From Chlorobium sp. (GTDB taxonomy: Bacteria > Bacteroidota > Chlorobiia > Chlorobiales > Chlorobiaceae), in NCBI GenBank assembly GCA_028282595.1, contig JANQHQ010000034.1, forward strand, positions 1-61,278: DNA of 61,278 nt, in the 5' to 3' direction. Positions 17,201 to 25,665 of the stretch are shown here, piece after piece; position 1 is the first letter of the stretch; every line of letters begins with the position of its first letter. The position numbers and the translations under genes are program-made. The notes beneath the pieces are model-generated. The model had not been told where the DNA came from, did no database searches, and saw only the letters and a list, made by a program, of their open reading frames with translations.

Positions 17201-17777
17201 CGTCGACCCGTTCGAGGTCCCGGGTCGCGCTTTCAAGCTGGCGGAACGTCTGTTTGCGGCGGTGCTTGTAGCGGGTTATGCCCGCCGCTTCCTCGAAAAG
17301 CCGGAGGCGCTCCTCGCTTTTGTTGCTGATGATCTCCTCGATCATTCTCAGTTCGATGACCGAGTAGGCGTCGCTTCCCATTCCCGTATCGGCGAACAGA
17401 TCGACGATGTCCTTCAGCCTGCAGGGGACCTGGTTGAGAAGATAGTCGCTGTCGCCGTTGCGGTAGAGCCTTCTTGTGACCGTGACTTCGGTATACTCCG
17501 TCGGCAGGATGTTGCGGGTGTTCTCGATCGTGATGGAAACCTCCGACACGCCGAGCGGTTTCAGTCTTCTCGAACCGTTGAAGATGATGTTCTCCATCTT
17601 GGCCGAGCGGAGCAGCGAGGACTTCTGTTCGCCCAGAACCCAGCGGATGGCGTCGACGACATTGGTTTTTCCGCATCCGTTGGGCCCCACGATGGCGGTC
17701 AGACCCTTGTCGAAATGTATTCTGACCCGGTGCGCGAAGCTTTTGAAGCCAAAGAGCTCAATGTTCGAAAGATACAT
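14202..17777 (-). CDS. smc: Chromosome segregation protein SMC
   Basis: An 1191-residue condensin ATPase. Walker A (VGPNGCGKTNVVDAIRWVLG) starts near residue 31, the globular hinge lies around residues 510-640 between two long coiled coils rich in E, L, R and Q, and the C-terminal head has the ABC signature LSGGEKALTALALLFSIYL and Walker B FCILDEVDAPLDD. Length is normal. Overlaps the downstream HAD gene. The partner genes scpA/scpB are not in the window. Confidence 0.97.
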   Translation of the reverse strand: MYLSNIELFGFKSFAHRVRIHFDKGLTAIVGPNGCGKTNVVDAIRWVLGEQKSSLLRSAKMENIIFNGSRRLKPLGVSEVSITIENTRNILPTEYTEVTVTRRLYRNGDSDYLLNQVPCRLKDIVDLFADTGMGSDAYSVIELRMIEEIISNKSEERLRLFEEAAGITRYKHRRKQTFRQLESATRDLERVDDVLAEVSKKVRSLKSQVKKAEQYRELKTSFRELDLKLSALNLTELQETLAPRRHEVARQEQTVQELTTEIARQDSALQESEREQLEQERLLSELQQSLNEKNRTVHSLEKTLLQLQEQEKNLRENTVRITGSIEGKKQQSLVLEKDETGLLDRLAPVENECRKQEEGVNVLKTELESLERALAASRTALHTARENLSEHQRSVSALQMDRQRRETTVDHLKETLSRLAGRQHELKRIITDARPAREEAQKRIDRQKTLADTARKELHELKTLRKELAGGAESKKERLLELRAHRDRLKNSILLADSILDNYEGLPEGVAWLENGSGARYGLGCLSDLISTDSAYRKAVNAAFGDLLGYYICTSLQEAKDGIRSLSEAGKGKVHFLVLDLLGLEAEGEYADIDGVRKITDVIDIPSEIERATTLFMHRCYIAENLDDAESLALRHPGCTFVTPEGEKFGAQGVLFGGSSVDNEGLRLGRKAERDKLRAEEEQLEKTVRQEEQELRALLDRLSEIPLDEQEKRLSALEQELREHEKGLARLDIEETSRLGALENAETEIAETEEAQRKATAKLEALRPAIAERERQETTLQSALQTARNEAEERENDYNRLNREVQAQANRYKDALLEFEKLRLQVHSCREKRTALLGETETMTQEIRDTETTLDGVGEQIESSRSELESLLVSSGEEQQHLTEKETVYRECRLANQDRRDKLRDLRRKQEIELQIRDELQNRIAGFERAVDNLFTSIETRYGCDLADIDADVPETFDRDRAESTLEAMREKLDRFGAVNELALDEYETENERLDFLTSQKEDLLEAEAQLRTTIEEINRTALKKFEETFSSVRDNFIRIFRELFEENDEADLLITTEDDPLEAKIEILARPRGKKPLSIEQLSGGEKALTALALLFSIYLVKPSPFCILDEVDAPLDDANIGRFIRLLKKFENNTQFIIVTHNKKTMASSQALYGVTMEEEGVSKLIPVTLGKEEAEQPSGADAEKTRAV

Positions 17778-17915
17778 CTGGTCGTGTGGCGTTAGTCAGG
17801 CTGTTTCCGGAACCGGGCGGTCGGCCGCTTGCGGGGGAGTTCTTTCCTGCAGGTCCGGCGTTTGAAGTCCGAATGTGTGAAAAGTTAACAAAAAATATAC
17901 GATCGCAGTGAATTT

Positions 17916-18830
17916 TCAGGAAACGGGCGGGGGGACGGCGCCGGCGGTTTTCACACGAGAGGCCACAGCCGCGGCGTGCGCCGCTTCCTGTGCATCGTGA
18001 GCCCGGAGAATCCGGGCGCCGTTCAGAACCGCTATGGCGCTTGCCGCCACGGTTGCCGAAAGACGCATCTCAGGCGAAGGAAGACCGCCGCCGGGTCTGC
18101 GGATCGCCTCCCCCAGAAACGACTTGCGCGACAGGCCTGCGAGCAGCGGCCGTCCCAGTTCCCCGAATTCCTGCAGGCGGCCGAGCAGCCGGAAGTTTTC
18201 CTCGACGCTCTTGCCGAATCCGAACCCCGGATCGAGAATGATGTTCGTGATGCCGTGGCGCTCCGCCGTTTCCGTGGCCTTCCGGAGCGATTCCCGCACG
18301 ACCGGAACGATATCCGTTGCCGCCCCGGCGGTACGGTGGCTCCAGTCCATCGCGTCGGGTCTTTCCGGGGTGTGCATGAGGATGACCGCGGCCCTGTACC
18401 GGGCGGCGACCGCTGCGATATCGGGATCGAACCTGAACCCCGAGATATCGTTGACGATGGATGCGCCGGCGGCAAGTGCCTCTTCGGCTACGACCGCCTT
18501 GTAGGTGTCTATCGATATCAGAACGTCCGATGTTCCCCGGAGCTCGCGAATGACGGGAATCGTGCGGCGGATCTCCTCGGCTGCGTCGACCGTTTCGGCT
18601 CCGGGCCGTGTCGATTCTCCGCCGACGTCGATGATCTCCGCGCCCTTCTCGATCATGGACATCGCCCGTTCCACGGCGTGACCGGTATTTTCCGGTCCGG
18701 AGCCGTTTCCGGACAGCCCGCCGTCGAAAAACGAATCCGGTGTCGTGTTCAGAATGCCCATCACTTTCGCCCCGTCGCGCAGATCCAGCTCGCGGTCGCG
18801 GCATTGAATCGTGTACCGATCGTTTGCCAT
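17916..18830 (-). CDS. folP: Dihydropteroate synthase
   Basis: A 304-residue TIM-barrel enzyme condensing 4-aminobenzoate with hydroxymethyl-dihydropterin diphosphate. Signature segments: VMGILNTTPDSFFDGG, EIIDVGGESTRPGAE, ISIDTYKAVVAEEAL, IVNDISG, LDPGFGFGKSVEEN and the late RVKTAG-type end. The ATG has a GGGAGAAA site upstream. Likely shares a pathway with pabBC about 7 kb away. Confidence 0.94.
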   Translation of the reverse strand: MANDRYTIQCRDRELDLRDGAKVMGILNTTPDSFFDGGLSGNGSGPENTGHAVERAMSMIEKGAEIIDVGGESTRPGAETVDAAEEIRRTIPVIRELRGTSDVLISIDTYKAVVAEEALAAGASIVNDISGFRFDPDIAAVAARYRAAVILMHTPERPDAMDWSHRTAGAATDIVPVVRESLRKATETAERHGITNIILDPGFGFGKSVEENFRLLGRLQEFGELGRPLLAGLSRKSFLGEAIRRPGGGLPSPEMRLSATVAASAIAVLNGARILRAHDAQEAAHAAAVASRVKTAGAVPPPVS

Positions 18831-18881
18831 GGTTTCTCCCGGTTTGTCACATGTTCGGAATACCGCTTCCCCGGTCTTTCC

Positions 18882-19907
18882 TCAGGTTATCCCGAAGGGA
18901 ACCGGAGTGAAGCAGAGGAAGAAGATGACGATGGCGATCCATCCGACAAGCTGCCTGCCCGGCCGGAGAGGATGGTCGTGTATGGTCGGGGGGTGTTCGA
19001 TGCCGAGAAACCTGGTCAGGATGATCGCCCAGAGTATCCAGCCCGGCCATGACCACTCGAGCACCACCTCCGGAGCGGAGAAAGTCGTGAAGGACGCAAA
19101 CAGTTCCATCAGGAGCAGGACGAGTGAGGGAAGTCCGAGCAGAAATATGATGACCAGAAAGGTCAGAGCGCCTACCCGGTGCCCTTTTTTGCCGAACATG
19201 GCGTAAAGAATGTGCCCGCCGTCGAGCTGTCCGACCGGCAGCAGGTTCAGCGCCGTGACGAAGCAGCCGAGCCATCCGGCGAAAAGAAAGGGATAGTGGT
19301 ACATCTCCGTCATCGGAGGGGCGTTTGCCGGGGCGATCGCTGTTTCAAGCAGCAGGTAGATCAGGTTTTTGCCGAGAAAAAGGCTCCCTTCGGGCGGCGG
19401 GGAAGGGATGCCTCCGAACACTTCGTATTCCGGATGAATCGTGTAAATGTACTCTATCGGCGGCAGATGCGTGAAGCCGTAGATCAGGAGTCCGAGGGCC
19501 ACCGTGAATCCGGCCAGCGGTCCGGACACCCCCGTGTCGAAGAGGGCTCTGGTATCGGGAATCTTGTCCTTGATGCGGATGACCGCGCCGAGCGTTCCGA
19601 GACTCAGCAGAAACGGCAGGGGCGGAACGGGAATGAAGTAGGGCAGCGTGGAACGCATCCGGTGAATGAACGCCGCGGAAAAATGTCCGAATTCGTGAGT
19701 GCCGAGAAAGAAGAGCAACGAGAGGCCGTAGGGAACGCCGTGCGCGATATCGACGATGAAGAGCGACGGGTCGAATCGCACGTCGTGGCCGGTCCAGAAT
19801 GCGCCCGCCCAGAATGTCGTGAGCAGCGTCACGATGAACAGGATGATATGCAGGGGATAGTTCTGTTCGGCGAGAATGCTGCGGCGAGAGGAGAAGAACT
19901 CTCTCAT
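18882..19907 (-). CDS. Membrane zinc metalloprotease, site-2 protease (M50) family
   Basis: A 341-residue polytopic membrane protein with the zinc motif THEFGHFSAA (HExxH) in one membrane segment and the second metal ligand motif LLPVGQLDGGHILYA in another, as in site-2 proteases with a central loop. Such enzymes cut transmembrane anchors of regulators; no substrate is suggested by neighbours. ATG 19907 chosen; a TTG at 19955 is in frame but without a clear ribosome binding site. Confidence 0.85.
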   Translation of the reverse strand: MREFFSSRRSILAEQNYPLHIILFIVTLLTTFWAGAFWTGHDVRFDPSLFIVDIAHGVPYGLSLLFFLGTHEFGHFSAAFIHRMRSTLPYFIPVPPLPFLLSLGTLGAVIRIKDKIPDTRALFDTGVSGPLAGFTVALGLLIYGFTHLPPIEYIYTIHPEYEVFGGIPSPPPEGSLFLGKNLIYLLLETAIAPANAPPMTEMYHYPFLFAGWLGCFVTALNLLPVGQLDGGHILYAMFGKKGHRVGALTFLVIIFLLGLPSLVLLLMELFASFTTFSAPEVVLEWSWPGWILWAIILTRFLGIEHPPTIHDHPLRPGRQLVGWIAIVIFFLCFTPVPFGIT

Positions 19908-20020
19908 TACGGTGTCACACAAGATTGAATGGTCGCGTCCTCGTAAGATATCCAACCTGAATAATTCACCAAAGGAATAAAAGAACGGGGGAGAGCGGGG
20001 GTTCAGGGTCGAAAGGGAGT

Positions 20021-20520
20021 CAGTCGGCAGTCTTCAGTAGGCAGTCAGCAAAGGAAAACCAGTCGGCAGCCGGCAGTTGGCGGGGAGTTGCTGAACCGTA
20101 GGGGCAGCCCCCTGTGGCTGCCCGAACTGGCGTTGGTTATCGATTCCCGATTCCGATAGCGACGGTGAACCCCAGGAGAGTATGTCAAAAGGAAAAGGTC
20201 AAAAGTAAAGAGCGTTGGGGCGGTCGGAGATCGGGGTCGGGATCGGGTTTCGGAATCGAATGTATTTCTTTACGGTAACAGGTGGTGCGTGCAGTTTGAA
20301 CACTGTCAACTATTTCAGAACGGGACACATTGTTGATGCGTTGATGCGTTGATGCGTTGAATTGTTGAGTCGTTGATGTGGCGGGGCGCGATTGGCTGGT
20401 GATCGACAGGTTTTATTGTCCCCGCGGATTGCAAAGGTATTCACGACGACCGTAGGGGCGAAAAATTTTTCGCCCGTACGGTGGGGGGGAACTGGTTGGC
20501 AGTATGCAGTTTGCACTAGG
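20021..20520. repeat. Composite intergenic repeat, copy 1
   Basis: The 19908-20568 gap has no credible gene and is filled with repeats that recur elsewhere in the window: CAGTCGGCAG motifs, TTGCTGAACCGTAGGGGCAG with a GGCAGCC...GGCTGCC hairpin (about 20088-20125), GAGAGTATGTCAAAAGGAAA (about 20175), a GTTGATGCGT tandem run (20333-20360), GATTGGCTGGTGATCGACAG (about 20390) and the palindrome GGCGAAAAATTTTTCGCC (about 20457-20474). Copies in similar order: 37003-37166 and 60937-61278. Confidence 0.8.
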
Positions 20521-20568
20521 CTGTTGCCGATAAACAAACGCTTCGCTCCGGAAACAGAACCCCGAGTC

Positions 20569-21474
20569 TTACGGTTTGAGAGGAATCTCCAGAACGGAGA
20601 GCGGCCAGGAGAAGCGCACCTCGTGGCGATTCGACCCTGTGGCGATTTCAGCGATCAGGTCGAGCTCCGTTTCGCTGTAGAATTTTCTCGCCGAGGTGTA
20701 TCCGTCGAGCAGCAGATCCTTCATGCCCTGCAGCATTGCGAAGAGCGGCACGCCCGCGAGCAGATCCACCCCCCGGTGTCCGTCGAGTCCCAGAAACACC
20801 GACGCTCCGAGTCCGGCGCTCTCCGCGATGATCCGCGCCAGCCGGCCGGGGGTGAAGTGATGCATGCTTTGCGAGATGAGCACGATATCCCACGAAGCGT
20901 TTTCCGTTCCGCTCATTGAAAAAGCGTCGACAACCCGGAAAGCGACCGGCAGATCGCGCGCTTTCGCTTCGACGGCGCACGCCTCGACATATTCCGGAAC
21001 GACGTCTGACCCGGTCACCTCGACCGGAAGTCCTCGATCGACGGCGGCTTCCGCCAGTGCGAACGCGAACCCTCCGGCTCCTCCGGCAAGCTCGAGAAGC
21101 TTCGCCGGGCGCTGCCGCCGCCGGGTGATTCTTTCGATGACGGGCTCTATGATCTCTATGTAACGGGAGTAGAGCATGAGCATGCCGTTCATGCGGTCGA
21201 GGGCCCGGATCATTGCGAGTTTCTCTGATGCGGGCTTTTCCGGGTCGTCCATCCGTTCCCGTTCGTCCGTACGGAGCGAACGGTCGAAGAGCTCCGCCAG
21301 GAAAAACCCCGGTCCGAGAACTTTCGAAACCTCGAATCGTTCGTCCAGAAACGCCTCGATGCAGTTGTCGGTGACGGTTTCAAGCTCCCCCGGGGTGTTC
21401 CAGGAGGGCGGAAAGGGGTGTTTTTTGCGCAGGTTTTCCCTCGCCTGGCGTCCTGCGGTTTCGAGTTGCAGCAT
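20569..21474 (-). CDS. Class I SAM-dependent methyltransferase
   Basis: A 301-residue protein with a Rossmann methyltransferase core: motif I LLELAGGAGGFAFALAEAA (about residue 145), motif II-like VTGSDVVPEYV, acidic VVDAFS, and DIVLISQSMHHFTPGRL. The N-terminal ~140 residues are helical and not assigned. Substrate unknown. Stands alone between a repeat region and the divergent Rrf2 operon. Confidence 0.75.
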   Translation of the reverse strand: MLQLETAGRQARENLRKKHPFPPSWNTPGELETVTDNCIEAFLDERFEVSKVLGPGFFLAELFDRSLRTDERERMDDPEKPASEKLAMIRALDRMNGMLMLYSRYIEIIEPVIERITRRRQRPAKLLELAGGAGGFAFALAEAAVDRGLPVEVTGSDVVPEYVEACAVEAKARDLPVAFRVVDAFSMSGTENASWDIVLISQSMHHFTPGRLARIIAESAGLGASVFLGLDGHRGVDLLAGVPLFAMLQGMKDLLLDGYTSARKFYSETELDLIAEIATGSNRHEVRFSWPLSVLEIPLKP

Positions 21475-21648
21475 GAGGGACGGATTACAGAGTTACGAGC
21501 GCATGGAGGAGGAGCCCATTGCCGGGCCGCGGCGCGGGACAGTTGATGAAATATACGCCCTCCGGCGATGGATTCAAATCGCCGCTTTGCGGCTTTCGCT
21601 GCGATTTCAGGAGGCGCGGGAACAAAATGTTTGTGAAAAAGATTAAAT

Positions 21649-21665
21649 GATACTAAATTGGTATC
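21649..21665. promoter_or_regulatory. Candidate operator of the Rrf2 regulator
   Basis: GATACTAAATTGGTATC has perfect GATAC/GTATC arms and ends 12 bases before the Rrf2 start. Rrf2-family regulators bind such AT-centred dyads and often autoregulate. Inferred. Confidence 0.5.
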
Positions 21666-21677
21666 AGTTTAAAGATC

Positions 21678-22130
21678 ATGAAAGTCCTTACGAAAAATAG
21701 CGACTACGCCACGAGAGCGTTGCTCTATCTCGGAGCGAGAGAGGGGGAGTATGTTTCCGCGAAGCGCATCTCGGCCGAACAGAAGATTCCCTACCAGTTT
21801 CTTCGCCGGATTCTTCAGGAGCTCTCCCGGCACGGACTGGTTTCTACAAAGGAGGGTGCGCAGGGCGGCGTGGCGATCAACAGGGACCCCGACAGCATTG
21901 TGATGAGGGAGATCATAGAGATTTTCCAGGGCAGGGTCGAGCTGTCGGAATGCATGTTTCGCAAGCAGATCTGTTCGAACAGGGCCAACTGCGTTTTGCG
22001 TCACGAGATTCTGCGGATCGAACAGATGGTCAACCAGGAGTTCGGCCGGATCACGATCGGCAAGATGCTCCGCGATCTCGAGAGGCTGGAGGCGGACGGG
22101 AAACATATGATGTACCCTTCGTTCTCCTGA
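21678..22130 (+). CDS. Rrf2-family transcriptional regulator (NsrR-like)
   Basis: A 150-residue regulator. Residues 1-70 form a winged helix (SDYATRALLYLGAREGEYVSAKRISAEQKIPYQFL), and a cysteine cluster ECMFRKQICSNRANC (three Cys, about residues 93-107) would hold an Fe-S cluster as in NsrR/IscR. Position upstream of a ferredoxin and a hybrid cluster protein suggests sensing of nitric oxide or redox state. A dyad lies just upstream. Confidence 0.88.
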   Translation: MKVLTKNSDYATRALLYLGAREGEYVSAKRISAEQKIPYQFLRRILQELSRHGLVSTKEGAQGGVAINRDPDSIVMREIIEIFQGRVELSECMFRKQICSNRANCVLRHEILRIEQMVNQEFGRITIGKMLRDLERLEADGKHMMYPSFS

Positions 22131-22166
22131 GAAGCGTGAGGCGGAAAACAGTAAACACGAAGAGCC

Positions 22167-23027
22167 ATGAAAAGGAAGATTGTAGCCATAGATGAAGAAA
22201 AGTGCAACGGCTGCGGCGATTGCCTGCCCGGTTGTCCCGAAGGGGCGCTGCAGGTGATCGACGCAAAAGCCAGACTCGTCAGCGATCTGTTCTGCGACGG
22301 TCTCGGCGCCTGCATAGGGACCTGCCCGCAGGGGGCTATCACGGTGACGGAACGCGAGGCCCAGGCATACGACGAGCGGCGGGTCATGGAGGAGAGCATC
22401 ATCGGGGGAGGTCCGAACCTCATTGCGGCGCATCTGAAGCACCTGCAGGATCATGGGGAGGAGGGTTACTTCAGTGAAGCCCTTGCCGTTCTCAGGGAGA
22501 AGGGGATCGACAATCCTCTCGACGAACCGGAGCAGCCCGCAGACGTCCGAAAGCATCCTCATCACGGCGGATGCCCCGGCAGCCTCGCCATGCAGTTCGG
22601 CGGGAACGGCTCTCCGGTTCCTGTAGCCACTCAGGGTTCCCTGCAGTCCGAACTCGGACACTGGCCCGTTCAGCTTCATCTCGTCTCGCCTCTCGCGCCA
22701 TGCTACCAGGGTGCGGATCTGCTTCTTGCGGCGGACTGCGCAGCGTTTGCGATGGGCGGGTTCCATTCGGCATTCATGAAGCAGCGTAGCCTCGCCATCG
22801 CCTGTCCGAAGCTCGACAGTGGGATCGACAGATATGTCGAGAAGCTGACCGCGATGATCGACCATGCGAAGGTCAATACCATAACGGTCGTCATTATGGA
22901 GGTGCCCTGCTGCAGCGGTCTCATGGCGATCGCACAACAGGCGCTGGAAAACGCTTCGAGAAAGGTGCCCCTGAAGAGAGCTGTCGTGAGTGTCAGGGGA
23001 GAGGTGCTCGAAGAGGAGTGGGTATAA
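22167..23027 (+). CDS. Iron-sulfur protein with two [4Fe-4S] ferredoxin motifs
   Basis: A 286-residue protein. The N-terminal ~65 residues are a 2[4Fe-4S] ferredoxin domain (CNGCGDCLPGCPEGAL and CDGLGACIGTCPQGAI); the rest is an uncharacterised domain with more cysteines (HHGGCPGS, PLAPCYQGADLLLAADCAAF, IACPKLD, EVPCCSG) that could bind another cluster. Proteins of this type commonly sit beside hybrid cluster proteins and probably feed them electrons. It starts 36 bases after the Rrf2 stop. Confidence 0.82.
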   Translation: MKRKIVAIDEEKCNGCGDCLPGCPEGALQVIDAKARLVSDLFCDGLGACIGTCPQGAITVTEREAQAYDERRVMEESIIGGGPNLIAAHLKHLQDHGEEGYFSEALAVLREKGIDNPLDEPEQPADVRKHPHHGGCPGSLAMQFGGNGSPVPVATQGSLQSELGHWPVQLHLVSPLAPCYQGADLLLAADCAAFAMGGFHSAFMKQRSLAIACPKLDSGIDRYVEKLTAMIDHAKVNTITVVIMEVPCCSGLMAIAQQALENASRKVPLKRAVVSVRGEVLEEEWV

Positions 23028-23029
23028 GT

Positions 23030-23160
23030 ATCAGTCGGCAGTGGGCAGCAAATCAGTGAGTCGTGTTTGCCCGAACCGGCGGTGGTTTCGATAGCGATAC
23101 CGACGCCGACGGCGAACCTCGGGAGATTAAGTCAAAGGTCAAAAAAAGAGTGTTGGGGTA
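23030..23160. repeat. Composite intergenic repeat, partial copy
   Basis: Between the ferredoxin and TPR genes: CAGTCGGCAGTGGGCAG, TGCCCGAACCGGCG, GATAGCGATACCGACG, CGGGAGATTAAGTCAAAGGT and AGAGTGTTGGGG are degenerate versions of the pieces, in the same order, of the repeats at 20021 and 60937. It splits an otherwise compact operon. Confidence 0.6.
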
Positions 23161-23166
23161 GTAACC

Positions 23167-23580
23167 ATGCTGAAGGACGCTCTGGGTAGTTACAGGGGAT
23201 CGCTCGAAGAGCTGAACAGGGCCGTGAACCGGATGCCGGGGAGTGCGCAAGCCTACTATGACCGCGCGAATGCGAAAAGCAGTGGCGGCGATACGGCGGG
23301 GGCGGTCGAGGACTACACAAAAGCACTGAATCTGGGGCTCAGGGTGCGCGAGAAGTTTCTGGCGTTCGGCAACAGGGGGATCGCAAGGGCCGATCTCGGG
23401 GACATAGACGGTGCGTTGGAGGATTTTACGGCAATTATCGAAGCCGCTAAAAACAGGGGACTTGTACGAACAGCCCTGCTGAACAGACTGGTGCTCAGAA
23501 AGAGGATCGGGGATCATGAGGGCGCAGCGCTCGACTATCAGCGGGCTTTAACCATAACAGCAAACAAAAAAGGAGAATAG
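23167..23580 (+). CDS. Small TPR-repeat protein
   Basis: A 137-residue protein made of about three tetratricopeptide repeats (AQAYYDRANAKSSGGDTAGA, FGNRGIARADLGDIDGALED, LLNRLVLRKRIGDHEGAALD). Likely a protein-protein interaction module; no partner known. It starts directly after a composite repeat (GGGGTAG upstream of ATG), so an N-terminal truncation by the repeat is possible. Its end contains the ribosome binding site (AAAGGAGAAT) for the hybrid cluster protein, 3 bases downstream. Confidence 0.72.
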   Translation: MLKDALGSYRGSLEELNRAVNRMPGSAQAYYDRANAKSSGGDTAGAVEDYTKALNLGLRVREKFLAFGNRGIARADLGDIDGALEDFTAIIEAAKNRGLVRTALLNRLVLRKRIGDHEGAALDYQRALTITANKKGE

Positions 23581-23583
23581 ATA

Positions 23584-25380
23584 ATGGGTATGCTTTGTGA
23601 TCAGTGCCAGGAGAGCGTGCAGGGAACAGGGTGCATCGCGAGAGGCGTGTGCGGAAAAAACGAGGAGACGGCAAAGCTGCAGGACACGCTGGTTTACGCT
23701 CTCGAAGGCATCGCACTCTGCGCGGAAGCGTCCGGAACACCTGTCCGGGCCGACCTGGGTCGTTTTATAAGCGAAGCGCTGTTCGTTACGGTGACCAATA
23801 CCAATTTCGACGATCGGGCCATCGTCGACAAGATCTTCAAGGCGCTGGCGCTTCGGGATGAATTGAGGGACCGCTTGTCGGAAGATCCGATACCGGTCAG
23901 CACGGGATGGGCCGAAGAGAGCCGGGAGGATTTCGACGGGGGTGACGAGGCTTCCCGCATTGCAGCCTACAGCGGCGACGAGGAAGCTCCTTCGTCGAAA
24001 CATCGTGCGCCGCTGACGCTTCGCGACAAAGAGAGGCGGCGGGTCGGCGCAGCACCGCAGCACGACTGCGTGACATGGACGGGCGAAAGCAAGGAGGACT
24101 TCGTCGAAAAAGCCAGGACCGCCGGCGTCGAGGCCCTGAGCGACAACGAGGATATCCGTTCGCTCAAGAGCCTTATGCTCTACGGCCTGAAAGGTCTCGC
24201 GGCTTATACCGACCATGCGGAGGTGCTCGGTTATGTCGACGAATCCATCTACGAATTCTACGTCACGGCGCTTGCGGCCCTGACAAAGGATCTCGACGCC
24301 GACACATTGACGGGGCTTGTGCTGGAAACCGGAAAGACCGCCACCAAGGCGATGGCGCTGCTCGACAGGGCCAACACCGAAACGTACGGCAATCCCGAGA
24401 TAACGGTCGTCAAGACCGGCGTCGGCGACAAGCCGGGAATTCTGATTTCCGGCCACGATCTCCGCGACATGGAGGAACTGCTCAAGCAGACCGAAGGGAC
24501 GGGTATCGATGTGTACACCCATTGCGAGATGCTGCCGGCGCATTACTATCCGGCCTTCAAGAAATACGACCACTTTGTCGGCAACTACGGCAGTTCCTGG
24601 TGGTCCCAGGACAAGGAATTCGAGTCGTTCAACGGGCCGATACTCATGACGACAAACTGTATCGTGCCGGTCAGGGAATCGTACAGAACGCGCATGTTCA
24701 CCACGGGTAACGCCGGCTACGAAGGGGTCGGGCATATTCCGGCGAGGACCGACGGGAGCCCGAAGGATTTCAGCGAAATCGTCGAGCTTGCGAAAGGCTG
24801 CAAGCCGCCGAAAGAGATCGAGAACGGTGAGATCGTCGGCGGATTCGCGCACAATCAGGTCGTGGCGCTCGCCGACAAGGTTGTCGATGCGGTCAAGTCC
24901 GGAGCCATCAAGCGTTTTGTCGTCATGGCGGGATGCGACGGCCGTCAGAACTCGCGCCAGTACTATACGGACGTTGCCGGGGCGCTGCCGGACGATACGG
25001 TCGTTCTGACCGCAGGGTGCGCCAAGTATCGCTACAACAAGCTGCAGCTCGGTGATATCGGCGGCATTCCGAGAGTGCTCGACGCGGGTCAGTGCAACGA
25101 CTCCTATTCGCTTGCGGTCATTGCGCTCAAACTCAAGGAGGTCTTCGGCCTCGACGACATCAACGATCTGCCGATTTCCTACGACATCGCCTGGTACGAG
25201 CAGAAAGCCGTCGCCGTACTGCTCGCGCTGCTTTCGCTCGGCGTCAAGGGCATACGTCTCGGCCCGACGCTTCCGGAGTTTCTCACGCCGAACGTCGCGA
25301 AGGTCCTTGTCGATACCTTCGATATCAAGCCGATCGGTACCGTCGAGGGCGACATCGAAGCCATGATGGCCGGCGCCTGA
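23584..25380 (+). CDS. hcp: Hybrid cluster protein / hydroxylamine reductase
   Basis: A 598-residue Fe-S enzyme that reduces hydroxylamine or nitric oxide. The N-terminal cluster motif is C-x2-C-x8-C-x5-C (C5, C8, C17, C23), the strict-anaerobe type. Hybrid-cluster ligands are visible: H and E in SGHDLRDM and THCEMLPAHYY, C in TTNCIVP, MAGCDG, TAGCAKYRYN, AGQCNDSYS, and E/K in IAWYEQKA. It is somewhat longer than the usual ~550 residues because of a charged insert at about residues 110-165. Last gene of the Rrf2 operon, strong ribosome binding site. Confidence 0.95.
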   Translation: MGMLCDQCQESVQGTGCIARGVCGKNEETAKLQDTLVYALEGIALCAEASGTPVRADLGRFISEALFVTVTNTNFDDRAIVDKIFKALALRDELRDRLSEDPIPVSTGWAEESREDFDGGDEASRIAAYSGDEEAPSSKHRAPLTLRDKERRRVGAAPQHDCVTWTGESKEDFVEKARTAGVEALSDNEDIRSLKSLMLYGLKGLAAYTDHAEVLGYVDESIYEFYVTALAALTKDLDADTLTGLVLETGKTATKAMALLDRANTETYGNPEITVVKTGVGDKPGILISGHDLRDMEELLKQTEGTGIDVYTHCEMLPAHYYPAFKKYDHFVGNYGSSWWSQDKEFESFNGPILMTTNCIVPVRESYRTRMFTTGNAGYEGVGHIPARTDGSPKDFSEIVELAKGCKPPKEIENGEIVGGFAHNQVVALADKVVDAVKSGAIKRFVVMAGCDGRQNSRQYYTDVAGALPDDTVVLTAGCAKYRYNKLQLGDIGGIPRVLDAGQCNDSYSLAVIALKLKEVFGLDDINDLPISYDIAWYEQKAVAVLLALLSLGVKGIRLGPTLPEFLTPNVAKVLVDTFDIKPIGTVEGDIEAMMAGA

Positions 25381-25665
25381 ACCTTTCGGCCGGGCAACGA
25401 CCGAAAGCGTCCGGTCCCTTTTTCCGGGGGTCGGGCGCTTTTTGTATCCGGAGGAAACGGGACGAATTGCAGCGGGAAATGTGACAACCTGGTAAACCGG
25501 CGGTATGTTCTCGCCGGCGTTGCCCTTATTATACAGGCGTATCCATCCACTGTCGCCGGCGGCTCGCGCGCAAGGCGAACGAACGTCGGGGTTGCAACAT
25601 GACGGCATCGAGGCGCTGTCGTACGTCACATGACGCACAGCCGTCGGAACATCATCTGAACGACC

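Noticed and set aside
14349..17795. A 1148-codon open frame opposite smc
   Set aside because: Antisense of smc coiled-coil coding DNA; Phe/Leu/Arg/Glu-rich composition is a mirror effect.
20333..20385. GTTGATGCGT tandem run considered as a CRISPR or minisatellite
   Set aside because: Only about four imperfect 10-mers without spacers; part of the composite repeat.
25383..25407. Rho-independent terminator after hcp
   Set aside because: Arms CTTTCGG/CCGAAAG pair but the loop is long and no T-run follows directly; mentioned only in the arsC entry.
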